Shown here in pieces: positions 11,601-25,977 of a DNA stretch of 64,000 nucleotides (position 1 is its first letter; each line of letters starts with the position of its first letter). The notes under the pieces were generated by a model. The model saw nothing but the letters and a program-made list of their open reading frames with translations. It was not told the DNA's origin and made no database searches. Origin of the DNA: Psilocybe azurescens (taxonomy: Eukaryota > Basidiomycota > Agaricomycetes > Agaricales > Agrocybaceae); the NCBI GenBank assembly GCA_023853785.1, contig JAJIRX010000788.1:1-64000 (forward strand), written 5' to 3'. Position numbers and translations under genes: made by a program.

Positions 11601-11775
11601 TCTATGGTTGTACGATATATAGCAGAGAAATCACTCAATAATTCATGTCGTCTACTGATGGCTCTTAGCTCTACAAGATTAACTCGATTGACACAAGGAG
11701 GTATAATTGTCTACAATGACTCTACATAGTGACGACCGGAAGATCAAAAAATGCACCCTCTCCAAACACAATGTG

Positions 11776-13233
11776 TCATATCACATTGGGCTTCCGTGAT
11801 AGCTCCCGCACCATGTGATCCCATTCTCTGAGACTTGCGGTCGAGTCGTCCACTATTGCGTTCAAAACTCTCGGATTGCTGGCTATAGTTCTCAGCTTTG
11901 TGATGTCGATGGATTGGTGCACAGTGGCCAAATGATTAAATCTGAGCCAGACCATCTTCAGGTCCCCGATGCGACCAACAAGCATCTTTGAGACCATGCC
12001 GTCCGGCAAATCTTTAAAAGCGGTGTCGTTTATTGAAAACATTTCGAGCAGCGGGCATAGAAGGGAGGAATTTGCAGGCGACTTGGTGAGATCCCACATG
12101 ATGCTGTGCGTGAAAGGTTGTGGATTTTGTGATGCACTACCGTGCACTTTGAGAATGCGCAGAGATCGTGATGAGAAGAGTATATCGTGCAGCTGTGGAC
12201 CTGTGATTTTGATCTGATCCAATTCCAGTGCTTCCAGGTTACATTTCGAGCGCTTTATAAATGTCATGAAGGAGTTGTGATCATCGTCCCAGTGGTGGTT
12301 ATTTCCCATCTTCAGGTGATGAAGCTTCGGTGCCCTGACAGATTCGAACAAGGACCCGAAGTGTACTGGATTCAATGAGTCGAAGTCGTCAAGGTTTACC
12401 GCCAGCTCCATCTTTTCCAATGATCTACAACGAATAGGACTCAGAACACTATCTGAACCAGTGATGTTGCTGAAAAGGCATTCCACAAGATTTTGGGCGC
12501 GGTAGAGGACTTCCGAGCATTCAAAATGCTGAGCTTGTTACGTAGCTGGAGTGCTGTGATGTTATCCAGAGGGAGGTAGTTGCGAGGACTGATGATCATC
12601 GAGCCTACTGTGTCCCTAGTTTTCGACATGAGCTCAAAGGTCCTCAGCGATAAGCAGTTGGACCAGCACTGTGACATCAAATGGCTCGTCGCAGGTATAT
12701 CAAAAGACGCTGGACCCTCTAGGACCACATGTTCGAGGGAACGAGCCGCAAGAAATATCTTTCCAACGAAACACTCCCGCGGGACGTAGGGTGCCCAGAA
12801 TTTGACAGATCTCCATCGCGGTAACTCTTCGAGAAATACCTCGAAATAATCCTTCAGTTCAGATCGCAAATCATCAGCTGAAATAACCGCTTCCGTTTGC
12901 TTTAGAAATTTAATATGGATGAGCTTGCCAGGGTGATGCTGGAAGTATTCCTTGACATGTGCTGGACTCGGAAATAATGTGTGAGTCCAGTTATTCCATT
13001 GGATGTCGATCAAGATAGCACCGTCTGGCATGATCTCGCCAGCAGGAGTTGCACCTTCGTCGACGCGGCGACGTTCTATTACTCCAGAGGATCCTATTAT
13101 TATTCATTGGCATTAGCCATATTATTTTGCTGAAGAGGGCTGAAGATGACACACCTCTACGTATTGCTGTGAATGGAGAACGTCGAAGGTGACCTGGAAT
13201 TGCTGGCAACGGAGAGTGAGTGGTAGGACGCAT
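11776..13233 (-). CDS. Leucine-repeat protein of an F-box-associated type (paralog 2)
   Basis: Two exons: 13233-13155 (MRPTTHSPLPAIPGH...) and 13093-11776, with a 61-nt intron (GTGTGTC...AATAATAG). The protein parallels paralog 1 throughout: PAHVKEYFQHHPGKLIHIKF, LPRWRSVKFWAPYVPRE, LEHVVLEGPASFDIPA, then LEALELDQIKITGPQLHDIL, SLRILKVHGSASQNPQP and LCPLLEMFSINDTAFKDLPDG. No F-box seen. The frame breaks once at 12523-12526 (A4 on the plus strand). Adding one base joins SIFECSEVLYRAQNLVECLF, which matches paralog 1 at the same place, so I treat it as one gene. Tandem-type duplication with 7685-9073, with repeat copy A lying between them. Function unknown. Confidence 0.7.
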
Positions 13234-13605
13234 AGTCGATGAAGAATAAGAGTAGTGATGAATCTGTATTCTACTGGTCTGCAATTTATAGATACACAGA
13301 ACAAGGGGTTATGTACAGAGACAAACCGCGCACCTGTACTGAGGTGTTGCTCAGGCAACCTTATAGACAGTGCCAGATAACTTGGTCCAGTGAGATGATG
13401 GTTCAGTCAAGCACTATAATCATTCAATACCATTAGTTGTCATTCCGGAATGTCACATATTTTCACAATCGGAGCGTGTCTTTGTATTACGTGGGGACAA
13501 CGGTGGGAAGTCTTCGGGGATCCATGAGACCAAGTTTCAGTATCCTGTGCTCATCAGATGCGCCTGAATCAGTTTAATGATGTTGGACTTTTATACTGTT
13601 AAGTA

Positions 13606-13709
13606 GAGAAAGAGACAAGAAACAGGGATGCGGAGAAAGGACAAAAAGCGGAAATGTGGAGAAAGAGACAGGAAGCGGAAATGTGGAGGAGACAAGAAGC
13701 AGAAATTGC
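13606..13709 (+). repeat. Purine-rich minisatellite, about four 27-nt units
   Basis: Four imperfect units beginning GAGAAAGAGACAAGAAAC, GAGAAAGGACAAAAAGCGG, GAGAAAGAGACAGGAAGCGG and GAGGAGACAAGAAGCAGAAA at 13606, 13633, 13659 and 13686. The surrounding 13234-13605 stretch contains no gene that I can see. Confidence 0.75.
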
Positions 13710-13714
13710 AAATT

Positions 13715-14745
13715 TACGAAGTTTCACCTAAGGGCATTTGTCAACAAAGTCCTCGTCTTGGTGGTCGCCATAGTCATTACCTTCCTCCTCGTAATCCTCG
13801 CAGTCGTTAGAGTCTTCGGATTCGTCGCCGTATTTTGTAGGGGTGGTTACCATCCTCATGTCGTGTTACGGTAGGATCGAATCCTAGTTCATCTTTGGTT
13901 CGGGCTCCTAATTCATGAGAAGTCAGTCAGAAGGTCACAAAACATGAAATAGAGTCACAAACTTCATGAAAGCTAAATTGCTGAGACGCTAGAGTATACA
14001 ATGCATCCATGAATAGTGCCACAAAGTTATCAAATCAGACTCTATGTTGATTTGTAGACGTGATACGATTAGTCTACACGCAAATAAGGCGTAGAAAGCT
14101 ATACACTACGCACCCCAATCATATATGTGCGGCGAGAATCATCATTTAAGATTTCCTTGAGAAAGGCAAACATATGCAGATTGTTCTTACGAACGCACAG
14201 TATGTCTTTCGTGTGTATTCCACCTAACAGGAACTACTATTTCTGCTGTAGTCGGATTGACTCCGTCAGCTATAAGGCACGCGCCAATCCTGACGGCGTC
14301 AAGGCCCTCCTCATCAAGCGTCTCCCCCCTCGAAGTAGGCGATGGCATACTCTTGACGGGTTCGATAGTCATATTTGTTGCATAGCCTCCCATTGATGGT
14401 GGCGTGTTTACTGATGGACTTTGCAACCTTTTCCAATCCGTTGAATATTTTGGTTTTATCGTATCTCTTGATGAATTTACGCACTAATCGATAAGTCTCA
14501 GCGGCCGTCGGTGCAGGACGCGTTAATTGAGGTCAATTTGCCTGATATTGGTATCAAGGTCGAGAATTTTCGCTATGCATCGGTTGAAGTCGCGATCTGA
14601 GGGTACGAAAGGGAGATATGACGCGACGAACGCCTCTACGTTGCAAAACATGGTATTCGGGTTCCCTCCTTTTCGCAAAGTATCTAGACGCATTTGAATC
14701 AGCATAGCTTGAAATATACTGGGCACTAAACAACTCACACAAGGT
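13715..14745 (-). pseudogene. FunK1-type fungal protein kinase, N-terminal fragment, decayed
   Basis: Reads on the minus strand as the conserved N-terminal region of FunK1 kinases: VASYLPFVPSDRDFNRCIAK, ILDLDTNIRQIDLN, then ETYRLVRKFIKRYDKTKIF, EYAIAYFEG, DEEGLDAVRIGACLIADGVN, LHMFAFLKEILNDDSRRTYM and, at the end, KDELGFDPTVTRHEDG followed by an acidic DESEDSNDCED tail. Frame changes and stops separate the pieces, and the segment between 13900 and 14100 is only loosely recognisable (LWHYS...). The kinase catalytic core (HRD/DFG) is absent. Some breaks could be base-calling slips, but the missing domain and the stop-ridden middle make a pseudogene more likely. Confidence 0.7.
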
Positions 14746-15245
14746 CAGATCCTAGAGCCTTTACAACACTAGTAACTGGCTTGGAAACAAAAGAAACCTT
14801 TGAGTCGTTGAATACAAGCTTCGGAGTGGGCGGTTCAAGCAAGTTCAAGGATTAAAGTTGATTGGTTGAAAAAGTTAGCTCTGAATGGTACGCGCAGGCA
14901 CTGCGCCATCTGTATCACGAGAATGTATCATTATCGAGTGTTCTGTGAAGAAACAATGTGGGACTCGGGGAGTGTCCATTGCTGAACAACTTGGGGCCAA
15001 GTTTCACGAAAGGCCTCACCAATCATAACTGTCGGCTCTCTGTTTCAAGCTCCGCCTTGCCGACATTTGGCCGACATGCCTCAGTCCAACTTTGCTACCT
15101 TTTCTAAAACCCTTTATCAAGTGTGGAGATTTAGGTATCTTCTGAGTCACTTCAAATAGACAATTGCTTAATATCGTCTCGAGATGTAGATTGCGGCTAC
15201 ACTCTCTAAAAGTACAGATAAATTGTCAATGGAGGACTGCGGCAC
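14746..15245. other. Intergenic, no gene seen
   Basis: About 500 nt between the FunK1 remnant and the plus-strand membrane-protein gene. No coding or RNA signal recognised. Confidence 0.4.
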
Positions 15246-16623
15246 ATGTACGAACTCGTCTATACGAGTCATAACAAGTACTGCACAGGCCCGCAAAGTC
15301 AGTTGGCGCAGTCGTATCTGCATGTGATGTCGTGTCACTGTTGGTCAAGGCCGCCTATCGACGTGTTTGTGCATATGCCAATTCACCACTGCGGACTGGC
15401 TCACCACCCAATAAAAGGATTGCTTGTGCTCCAGAAACACCCTAATCGAATAATAGCTTATGCTGGTGCAATGCCTCACAGAATCGTCATCGCCAGGCCG
15501 TCTGTGAATATAAAGGCCCTTCAGCGACGTCGCGTGTCCGTTCCGCCCAAGCCGGAGGTCGTCCATATATGTGATGCTTCTCAACCGGAGCATAGGTAGA
15601 TCTCCATATTGTGTATTTACTCTCGCAACACATCGCTCACGAAGCATTGAAAGCCTGCTCGATGAATACGAACAAAGATTGATAAAGGTGGCATCGATGT
15701 GTCGACAATCAGGATCATATTTCTCGGTGAGATTCTTCCACCTCGCCGTGTTTTACTTGTTATTAATCCGGGCACATATGTATGCAGATCTCTATCGTCG
15801 TACTGTCGTCTTCAGCATTATTTTCTGCAGTTTGGTCAGCGTAAGTGCTTCTTCCCACTTGTATCTTTCCAGGATATTATTGATTTCTTTTTAAATACAG
15901 AAAGCTTTTAAAACAGCTGCACGATATATGTCGGCGATGTTATTATCCTTCCTTGGTACTCGCCTTTTCCTCTGTTGTGGCGGGTAAGCTCTTAGCATTT
16001 AACTATTCAATTGGGCCAAAATATTTACCGCGTTTCAAAGCTGTTGGGTTTATTATCCATCCCATCATGATGTTCACCGCCTCGGTTGCTGTTAGCCTTA
16101 CGTTCAAATTCTGGGAGCCCATACTGCTGGAAACTCGACGTTTGTCATGTATCATCCATGAAACACTCGTCCAACTAGAACGCTATCTCGACAACCATTC
16201 ATCTTCTTTGGAAAGGTTTCTTAAGCGCAACGTTGATGATGTTATCAGAATATTGGAGCAGAGAACCCATAGCTCTGACGCTCCTTTCGACATCTCTCTT
16301 CATCAACTTCTCCGGCCCATGCCCATCAATACGCAGCAGGTGTCACCAACCGAGACTAACGGAGATCCAAAATGAAAGTGGATGTAGAGCTTGGCCATCT
16401 TGGCTCAAGCTCTTGGATTGAAACGGAGAGCAGTATACGGCATACGCTGCAGCATTCTTCTGAAGGTCATCTCTACTTAGATGACAACAGGTCCAACAAA
16501 GAACCAGGCCTCAATGAGCAACGAGCGACCTTCAAGATTGAACTTAAGCGACCCCATGCTAACATCCCCTTATTCGACTCTGAAGGTTGGCTCCTCATCA
16601 ATAATCCGGAATTGACTAGTTAA
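15246..16623 (+). CDS. Unrecognised two-membrane-segment protein with coiled coil
   Basis: Assembled from exons: 15246 to about 15597; an intron (GTAGATCTCC...CACGAAG); a short exon SIESLLDEYEQRLIKVASM...SYFS; an intron of about 60 nt; ISIVVLSSSALFSAVWSAKL; an intron (GTAAGT...AATACAG) at about 15841-15899; then LLKQLHDICRRCYYPSLVLAF through FIIHPIMMFTASVAVSLTFKFW and a C-terminal tail. I see a predicted helix before two or three hydrophobic segments, then a charged helical tail (LVQLERYLDNHSSSLERFLK). One frame break at the A4 run 16369-16372; adding one base extends the protein to the stop at 16621-16623. No family recognised. The arrangement of a soluble N-terminus, paired hydrophobic segments and a coiled tail resembles 2TM effector-like proteins, but that is only an analogy. 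The start is uncertain. Confidence 0.5.
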
Positions 16624-17412
16624 TGCGTCGACGACCGAAATACCCGAGTCCCCCTATTGTAAAACAGCGAAAATCGTACGGAAACGACATTCTGTATATA
16701 GTATAGTGGTTCAAAAGCTCTGATAGTTTAATAGAAATCTACACGTCCCTGACACTCAAGAGATTGACAGCTGGGTAAATAATTGATTAATTCTCTCTTT
16801 TCATGTCATCCCAGGGATTCTTTCGAGAATCGATATTAGCACTTAGCTCCATTGATCTCACCGTTTGTTGAGAAAGGGTGAGAGCTCCGTGTATGACGAA
16901 GATGTACTATGAGGCAGAACTTAACCAGAATGGGTACTTCACGTAATAGTGGCGTTTTACGTGCCTTGGGTCTTGGCCGAGATGACTGATAAAGCGCTAG
17001 TTGGCAGAAAACAGGCGCTCAAACGTGGGTATCGGGATTCGCCGCGGAGTACGACTTTGAGTTGTGCGACTGCGATTGACCCGAGTGAAACACGATATAA
17101 CATGTCGAATATGTCATTTATATGTTCTATATACTGTTCTAAGAAAAAGGACCGTACGGTATTGACAGGAAAGAGGGAAAAAGTGAACTCTCTAGCACGA
17201 AGTAATTGCCAGTGTTTTGGGAGATGTACAAGCTGGAATATCTACCGTAAATACGATACGCTAATATATGAGTAGCCCTGAAATAATATTGATTAATTTT
17301 AATCTGTATTGATCACCGAGAGGTTTTTATGGTAAAATTCACGAGAAAATTTAGCATTTCAAGTAGCCAATGATTATCTAAGTTTGAGAATTGATTTGCA
17401 CAGGAGATTATT
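16624..17412. other. Intergenic, no gene seen
   Basis: Convergent 3' flanks; AT-rich. A plus-strand frame at 16949-17275 has no recognisable composition or motif and I do not call it. Confidence 0.4.
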
Positions 17413-18542
17413 CTACAAACGCGCAGGTCGTTGTGGTATATACCATTCCTGAAGTCCTCTGATAAGTCCATCGCTCTCTAATATATCGTAGTGTCCTGCC
17501 TCCAGTATAGTTATCTTCACAGTCGTAAAGGATTGGTGAACATTCCATTCGGCTGGGGGATATTGATCTGGGGCATACAGGCCAAGCATGCCGTATGTTC
17601 CCAAATAAACAGTAACTGGTGCTTTAACCTCTCTAAGCCAACCCTGCACAAATTCCATTCCTTTCTGGTTCTCATCTCCATGTCGAAGAGAATCTCGATA
17701 TAGGGAGACAATAAAGTCGAAGATACGGTTCAGAAAGCTGTTCATTATGCCTTTAGAACGTGTCATAAATGGCGAGGTAGGAAGTCCTTGATATGCGGCT
17801 TGTAGATCGTCTGCCATCTGATGCCGTTTTGTGTCCTTCCTTTGTTATCACGATGCGTCATGCCAACGAGATTGCTGACGCTCGCATTGAAGAATTCTTG
17901 TCGTGCGCCAGGGTCGCTCAATGACACTCGCGAAATATTGACGCCAAGGAGAGGGGCAATGAAAGTAGTGGGAAGTGAACAATGAACGAGAGCTGGTCAA
18001 CCATGTCTCCATTGCTTTCAAGAAGCTTAGCAATAGCCACAGCAATGAGACTACTGGCAGAGAACGAACAAATACGATACGGCCCTTTGACCTGCTCCTC
18101 CTAAATAAGTGCACCAGGTGTTAGTAAGAGTATCAGCAAGAGGAGGCAGCTCTTCTATACCTTGATTTCTTTAAAATAGAAACTTGCCTGTGCCTCTAAC
18201 GAATGCAGAGGTGTTTCGGGAGTGACTTGTATTGCCCAGAGTGTTGTAGAGAATGTGTGTTTAAGAGGCCAGAATGCATTCACTGATCCGTATCCACCTA
18301 CGGGGCTGATTGTTAGCTCTAATAACACTACCAAAATGACTGATGCATACCATGGATAAGAATAAGGGGGCTCGTTTCCCGCACGAATCTTCACAATCGT
18401 TTTCTGCTGTATGGTTTGAATTTTCATTCTACAATTAGTTTTAGGAATAAACATCCAGTATAACTACACGTTGAAGATACAAGGCGCACACAGTCGACGT
18501 ACTGGGGCTGTCGCTGACTCCGAGCCACGCTCCTAGATCCAT
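17413..18542 (-). CDS. Thioesterase-like alpha/beta hydrolase, stand-alone
   Basis: Resembles the thioesterase domain that ends fungal polyketide or NRPS-like enzymes and releases the acyl chain from its carrier. In order: KTIVKIRAGN, oxyanion strand LILIHGGYGS, LKHTFSTTLWAIQVTPETPL, a nucleophile elbow in GPYRICSFSASSLIA, KLLESNGDMVDQLSFIVHFP, then MADDLQAAYQGLP, APVTVYLGTYGM and a C-terminal AGHYDILES with the candidate catalytic His. The elbow is unusual: the usual GxSxG glycines are replaced, leaving S-A-S-S. Introns at about 18306-18352 and 18106-18160. Frame breaks at 18366-18370 (G5, two bases short), 17933-17935 (A3) and 17827-17830 (T4) all heal by adding bases. No PKS modules are adjacent, so it is either free-standing or a leftover. 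The start at 18542 is tentative. Confidence 0.6.
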
Positions 18543-19879
18543 GGGTAGCACTACAAGGATGAGTTCTCCTAGATTATATCCTAAAAATCAGGCAAAGTCT
18601 CTGGTTCGGAGTTACGTTAGTATGATAATGCAGTGACCTTTGGGTTTGGACCTAGCGGCGGGGGTACGGAAGGGAGGTCCAGGGGGCAAATGAAGGTCTC
18701 GAAGAGTTCATAAAAACCTTTGGTTCTATCAATGGAAGCTGATCTGAATTCGGCACATGTGCTCGGTATGTAAGTGTGGAAGTACGAATGGAATCAATAG
18801 TAGCTACAGCATATACTTAGAACCTACTGCTACCATTATTTGGTACGTCTTATGTACATTAATGGAGAATTATCGTCACAGGCAGATGGATTGATTGGTG
18901 AGATCGGCGAGTACCAGTTTCCCCGGTTTCTCAGAGAATAATCAGACTACACATCAAATTCCTGAAAGGCAGAACGCCCCGGGGTGCTGGACACTGTATG
19001 GTCGTAATTACAATGCAGCATACGTACGTAAAGCTACGGCACCGCAGCGGTCAAGATAAAAGACATTAATATTGAGTATTTATTCCTGTGTCACTCAAGG
19101 AGTACTTCTGTGCATTTTCGTACGATAGCAGGCATTACAGGAGTTTGTTACTCTGCAAAGATATTTTTGGTGCTCCCCAGCTTTTCGAATTGACATGCCA
19201 TCAATATCTGAATACTTTTACTATAATATTTACGGTGCCAAATATCCGTTTTCCTGTCTGGGAAACTTCTCCGACCCGAAGAAATATTTAGACTAGATTT
19301 CTCTGAGAAGCGTTAAACTGTACAAGTTACAACTCAGAATACGTTTCCGAGGTACATTTAACTTGAAATTCGAGTGTGCTGTGAAGTTTTCGAGAAGCTT
19401 ATGCTAGTAGAAGTGCTGTTAAATTCAAATCATTTCATTTTAAATTTGATCAACGTTCCTGTATATTCCTTGTCGGTTGTCATCTACACTCTTTGAATTT
19501 TTGGCTGATTTGACGAAGTCCACTTAATCGAAGAAAGGCGTGGGAAAGCCACATATACCCGAACCGGAGCCTTTCGTCACACAACCACTTTCGACCTTCT
19601 ACTTGTTGATCACCGACACTTCGTGTCTGTGTCGGGCGAAGCTATCTCGTATCCCGGACTATGTATTTGGAGTCCTTACATACAGACCGAAGCATCATGT
19701 GAAGAACAATTTATATTAGTTCCATGTCTTCCGTACGGCTCCTGCTACAATTAAAGGTCATCCGATCTAGATCCCATGGGTCCCGTCTCTGGATATTCTG
19801 TCTGTGAATCTGCTCCTAGAATAGAGGCAGTTCTTTTCTCCCTTCTTCAAGCGCTTCCAGGAAGACCCAGCGCTGTATC
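18543..19879. other. Intergenic, no gene seen
   Basis: 1.3 kb between two divergent genes (thioesterase-like on minus, MFS on plus). AT-rich, with no convincing frame, RNA gene or repeat. I looked for upstream carrier-protein or ketosynthase sequence on the minus strand and saw none. Confidence 0.4.
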
Positions 19880-21643
19880 ATGTCGTCCTCGAACTCTTCA
19901 TCTACCAACTCGCGTCGAGAAGAAATTGAGAGAAAAGTCATCTAAAGCAACTGCTCAGAACCCAGCGCATCCGAGATCGAGACCTCATCACTAACGAACC
20001 TAAAGTACGATGAAGGCGCTCGTGCATGGTGTACAGGCTCGTATCTCCGATTAATGGAAATTTTGAGTCCTTCTGACACTTGGCTACGATTACTGCAGTT
20101 GTGGGCTCATGGCTGGTCCAGTTCTGTGTACTCGGTCTTCCTCTATCGTTTGGAGTCATGGAAAGCTTCTACGCTCAAGAGTATCTAGCTAGCTTCACAC
20201 CTTCGACAATCAATTGGATTGGTACGTAGCCATCACCGATTGGTCCCCCTTGACGTTATTGATCTTGTCAAAGGATCGATCCAGCTATGTTTTGAGTTCC
20301 TGCTTGGGGTAGTCGCTGCAGGCGTGTATGTAGGTTATTTCTCTTTGTGTTTTCGTAAGCTGGTCCCTCACATACGGCGATGTTTCGTCTTAATACTTCC
20401 CCAGAATGTTCATGCTTTCGCTGGCTAAGGAAGAAAAATATTACCAAGTGTTCTTTGCCCAGGGACTGGGTATGGGTATCGCAATAGGGCTGCTGTACAC
20501 CCCAACATCGTCTGCAGTATCGCAACTCTTCTGAAAGAGACGAGGGTTTGCAATGGTGCGCAAAACGGCATACATCTCTTTGACTTCTCATTCAGAAGGA
20601 AATAATGAGTAGGGAATCATCACCACCGGAGGTGCTCTTGGAGGCGCGTTTTTCTCAATTGTCCTAGGGCACTTTCTCAATGGCCCTATTGGCTTTGCCT
20701 GGGGTGTCCGTATTTGCGCGTTCATCTGCCTCGTCTGTCTGACTCTGGCAAATTTCCTCATGAGCCCCAATTATCCACCACCGACACCAAAATCTGAGGT
20801 GAATGCACCACCAATCGGCATACCTCTGAATCAGCTTGTGCGGAGCACATCATCCATCGCCTTCATTTTGTTTGCATTTGTCATCTCGATTTCCCTATAC
20901 AACCCAATGTTTTCCGTAGAGCTCTTCGCACTCCGGAACGCACATGTATCACAGACACTCGGGGGATACCTACTGGCAATACTCAATATGAGTAGCATAT
21001 TTGGACGGCTGTTTTTCAACCGGCTAGCCGACCGATACGGAGTATTCGAGATATACATTCCTTGCATTGCAGCCACAGGCGAGTCAACTTGCTTTGCTAT
21101 GGTGGACTTTGAATTGACAGAAGGAGATCAGGAATAGTGGCATCTGTAATGACGAAGTGCACCAGTGTCGCGTCTATCGTGACATTTTGTGTCTTGTAAG
21201 TCGTTCACTTATTTTTCGTCTAATTGAATCATTGACGATGCTCCTTAAGATATGGCATATTCTCTGGTTCTGGTACGGGAATCGTACAATGTCTGTTCGT
21301 TCGGCAACTGAATAAAAGGTCTTTATGAAAGTGGTATCGCTGTACTTTCCTGCAGTGCTTTTCTTTTAGACCGGGACGTAACCCGCTCGGGATTACGCCT
21401 CGGTTTGGCTTCGGTTCCTGTGGGGATTGCCAGCCTTATTGGAACCCCCATTGCCGCAGCAGTGGTGGGCAACGATCGCTGGTGGGCGGGGTCCGTTTTC
21501 ACTGGTGTAAGCGTCAACTATAGGAAGTTAAACTTGGTTATGAGTAAAGATACTAATAGCTAAATAAACCTCCGTAATAGGTCCTGGAACTTACTGCTGC
21601 CACCCTTCTTCTGATTTCTTTTCTGACAAAACCCAAGTCCTGA
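19880..21643 (+). pseudogene. MFS monocarboxylate-type transporter with two in-frame stops
   Basis: Eight or so exons can be joined: MSSSNSSSTNSRREEIERK, YDEGARAW, VGSWLVQFCVLGLPLSFGV, SIQLCFEFLLGVVAAG, FMLSLAKEEKYYQVFFAQG, GIITTGGALGGAFFSIVLG, then helices 7-12 ending ELTAATLLLISFLTKPKS. This is the fungal monocarboxylate/MCH branch of the MFS (12 helices, plasma membrane or vacuole). Two stops lie in frame inside otherwise good coding sequence: TAA at 19943-19945 and TGA at 20532-20534. Each is one C-to-T change from a sense codon (CAA, CGA), and neither is in a homopolymer. One intron (21079-21131) uses GC-AG borders. I read it as recently inactivated; readthrough or sequence error are alternatives. 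Confidence 0.7.
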
Positions 21644-22225
21644 GTCCGAGTAATGCTTAACTCCTATATAGTCACACTTTCCTTTTACTTTCTTACACCG
21701 GCTTCTCGCCTTTCAGGTTCAACATCCGGGTTGGTACGCACCAGTTCTATGCAACGTTCGAGACAGATTGAATGGCTTTGCATCGGATCAGATTAATATT
21801 TTCCCTCGAGGGCTTGAAACGGTAGTATTTCCTAATACTTTCACTTTTCCCAGTTTGTTTTTTCCTAAGTATGCGATAAAGAGATTGCTGTGTAATTCAA
21901 TTCGCTGATTAAGAGATCGTGAAAAGTGCCTGGAAGTCGCACTCGCAAGCACCACCAGGGACACTTTGTAGGCACTCAGGTCAAGCAACTTCATTCCTGA
22001 ATAATATTCCGCGTGATTTGCACAGTACAAGAGCATTCAACGTGTAACTCGTGCCAAATAATTTAACTTGAATAGCGGCCATCTACGCCTACCATACATT
22101 CGACTATCGGTTGATAACTATTATAACTGAATCTAAAGTTCCTTCCATGAAATTTTTGTGAGCCCTCCGTGTTTGCAAAGAGGAAAAAGAATTATGAAGC
22201 AATGTCCCGCCGATGCAAATTCCAA
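21644..22225. other. Convergent intergenic region, no gene seen
   Basis: 3' flanks of the MFS pseudogene (plus) and GDP-mannose dehydratase (minus). No coding signal recognised. Confidence 0.4.
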
Positions 22226-23721
<1,496 letters not shown>

Positions 23722-24166
23722 GATGGTTTGAGATCAAGAAGCAGTGGGGCAAGGCGATTGAAATTTATAGGCTGTCTAACAGAATTTGGATTAGATAACC
23801 CGCTCTTACCAAGTCGACACTAACGCGTTTGAATTGCGACAACGTAGTTGATATAAGAAAATGCCCATGCCAGCTCTTTTAATCAACGATGGATATCCGA
23901 TTTCTCTAATAACATCATATATGCATCTCCATTCGGCGATAATTTATCTAGCCGGTGATACTTATTGATCCCGACCTCGAGGAGAGGCAGGGGTCAGGAC
24001 GCTTCCCAAGGCAATAGAGGGGCAAGGCTTCTGACATCGACCGTAGAACCGATTCATGGAACAGAAACACGTCGCAACACGTCGAAATCGTAGCATATAT
24101 GTCACTGATCATTGTTCATCAAAATTACCATTGTTCAATGATTGGGTATTCTAATAAGGTATCAAG
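23722..24166. other. Promoter region of gmd / 3' flank of GDP-fucose synthase
   Basis: About 445 nt between two same-strand genes of one pathway. It should hold the terminator of the upstream gene and the promoter of gmd. No motif I can name with confidence. Confidence 0.4.
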
Positions 24167-25669
<1,503 letters not shown>

Positions 25670-25977
25670 ACTATATGATGAAGTTAGTTCTGGAACTCAC
25701 GCAGCAGGTACATAACTTACATATCGCTTTGTTGATCGTAAGGAAAGAAACGACTCGAGCAAACGACGCCAACCGCAATCAAGCAGCGTTATATCCTGAT
25801 TCGGAGTTATTAATTATCAGATTAACATCTTATCTTTACATACTTACACGTGATAGACCACTGATTACTCCTCCCCGGAGTAGTCTCTCGGGTCGAATAT
25901 GGCCATACGATGCCATCTTTAACTTATTCTCCCACCAGGACCTCTACAATTGCTGATCTTTCGTTTGAAATCCCATC
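25670..25977. promoter_or_regulatory. Divergent promoter between GDP-fucose synthase and FAD1
   Basis: 308 nt between two start codons on opposite strands, so both promoters must lie here. AT-rich at 25800-25860. No TATA box that I would assign to either side. Confidence 0.45.
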
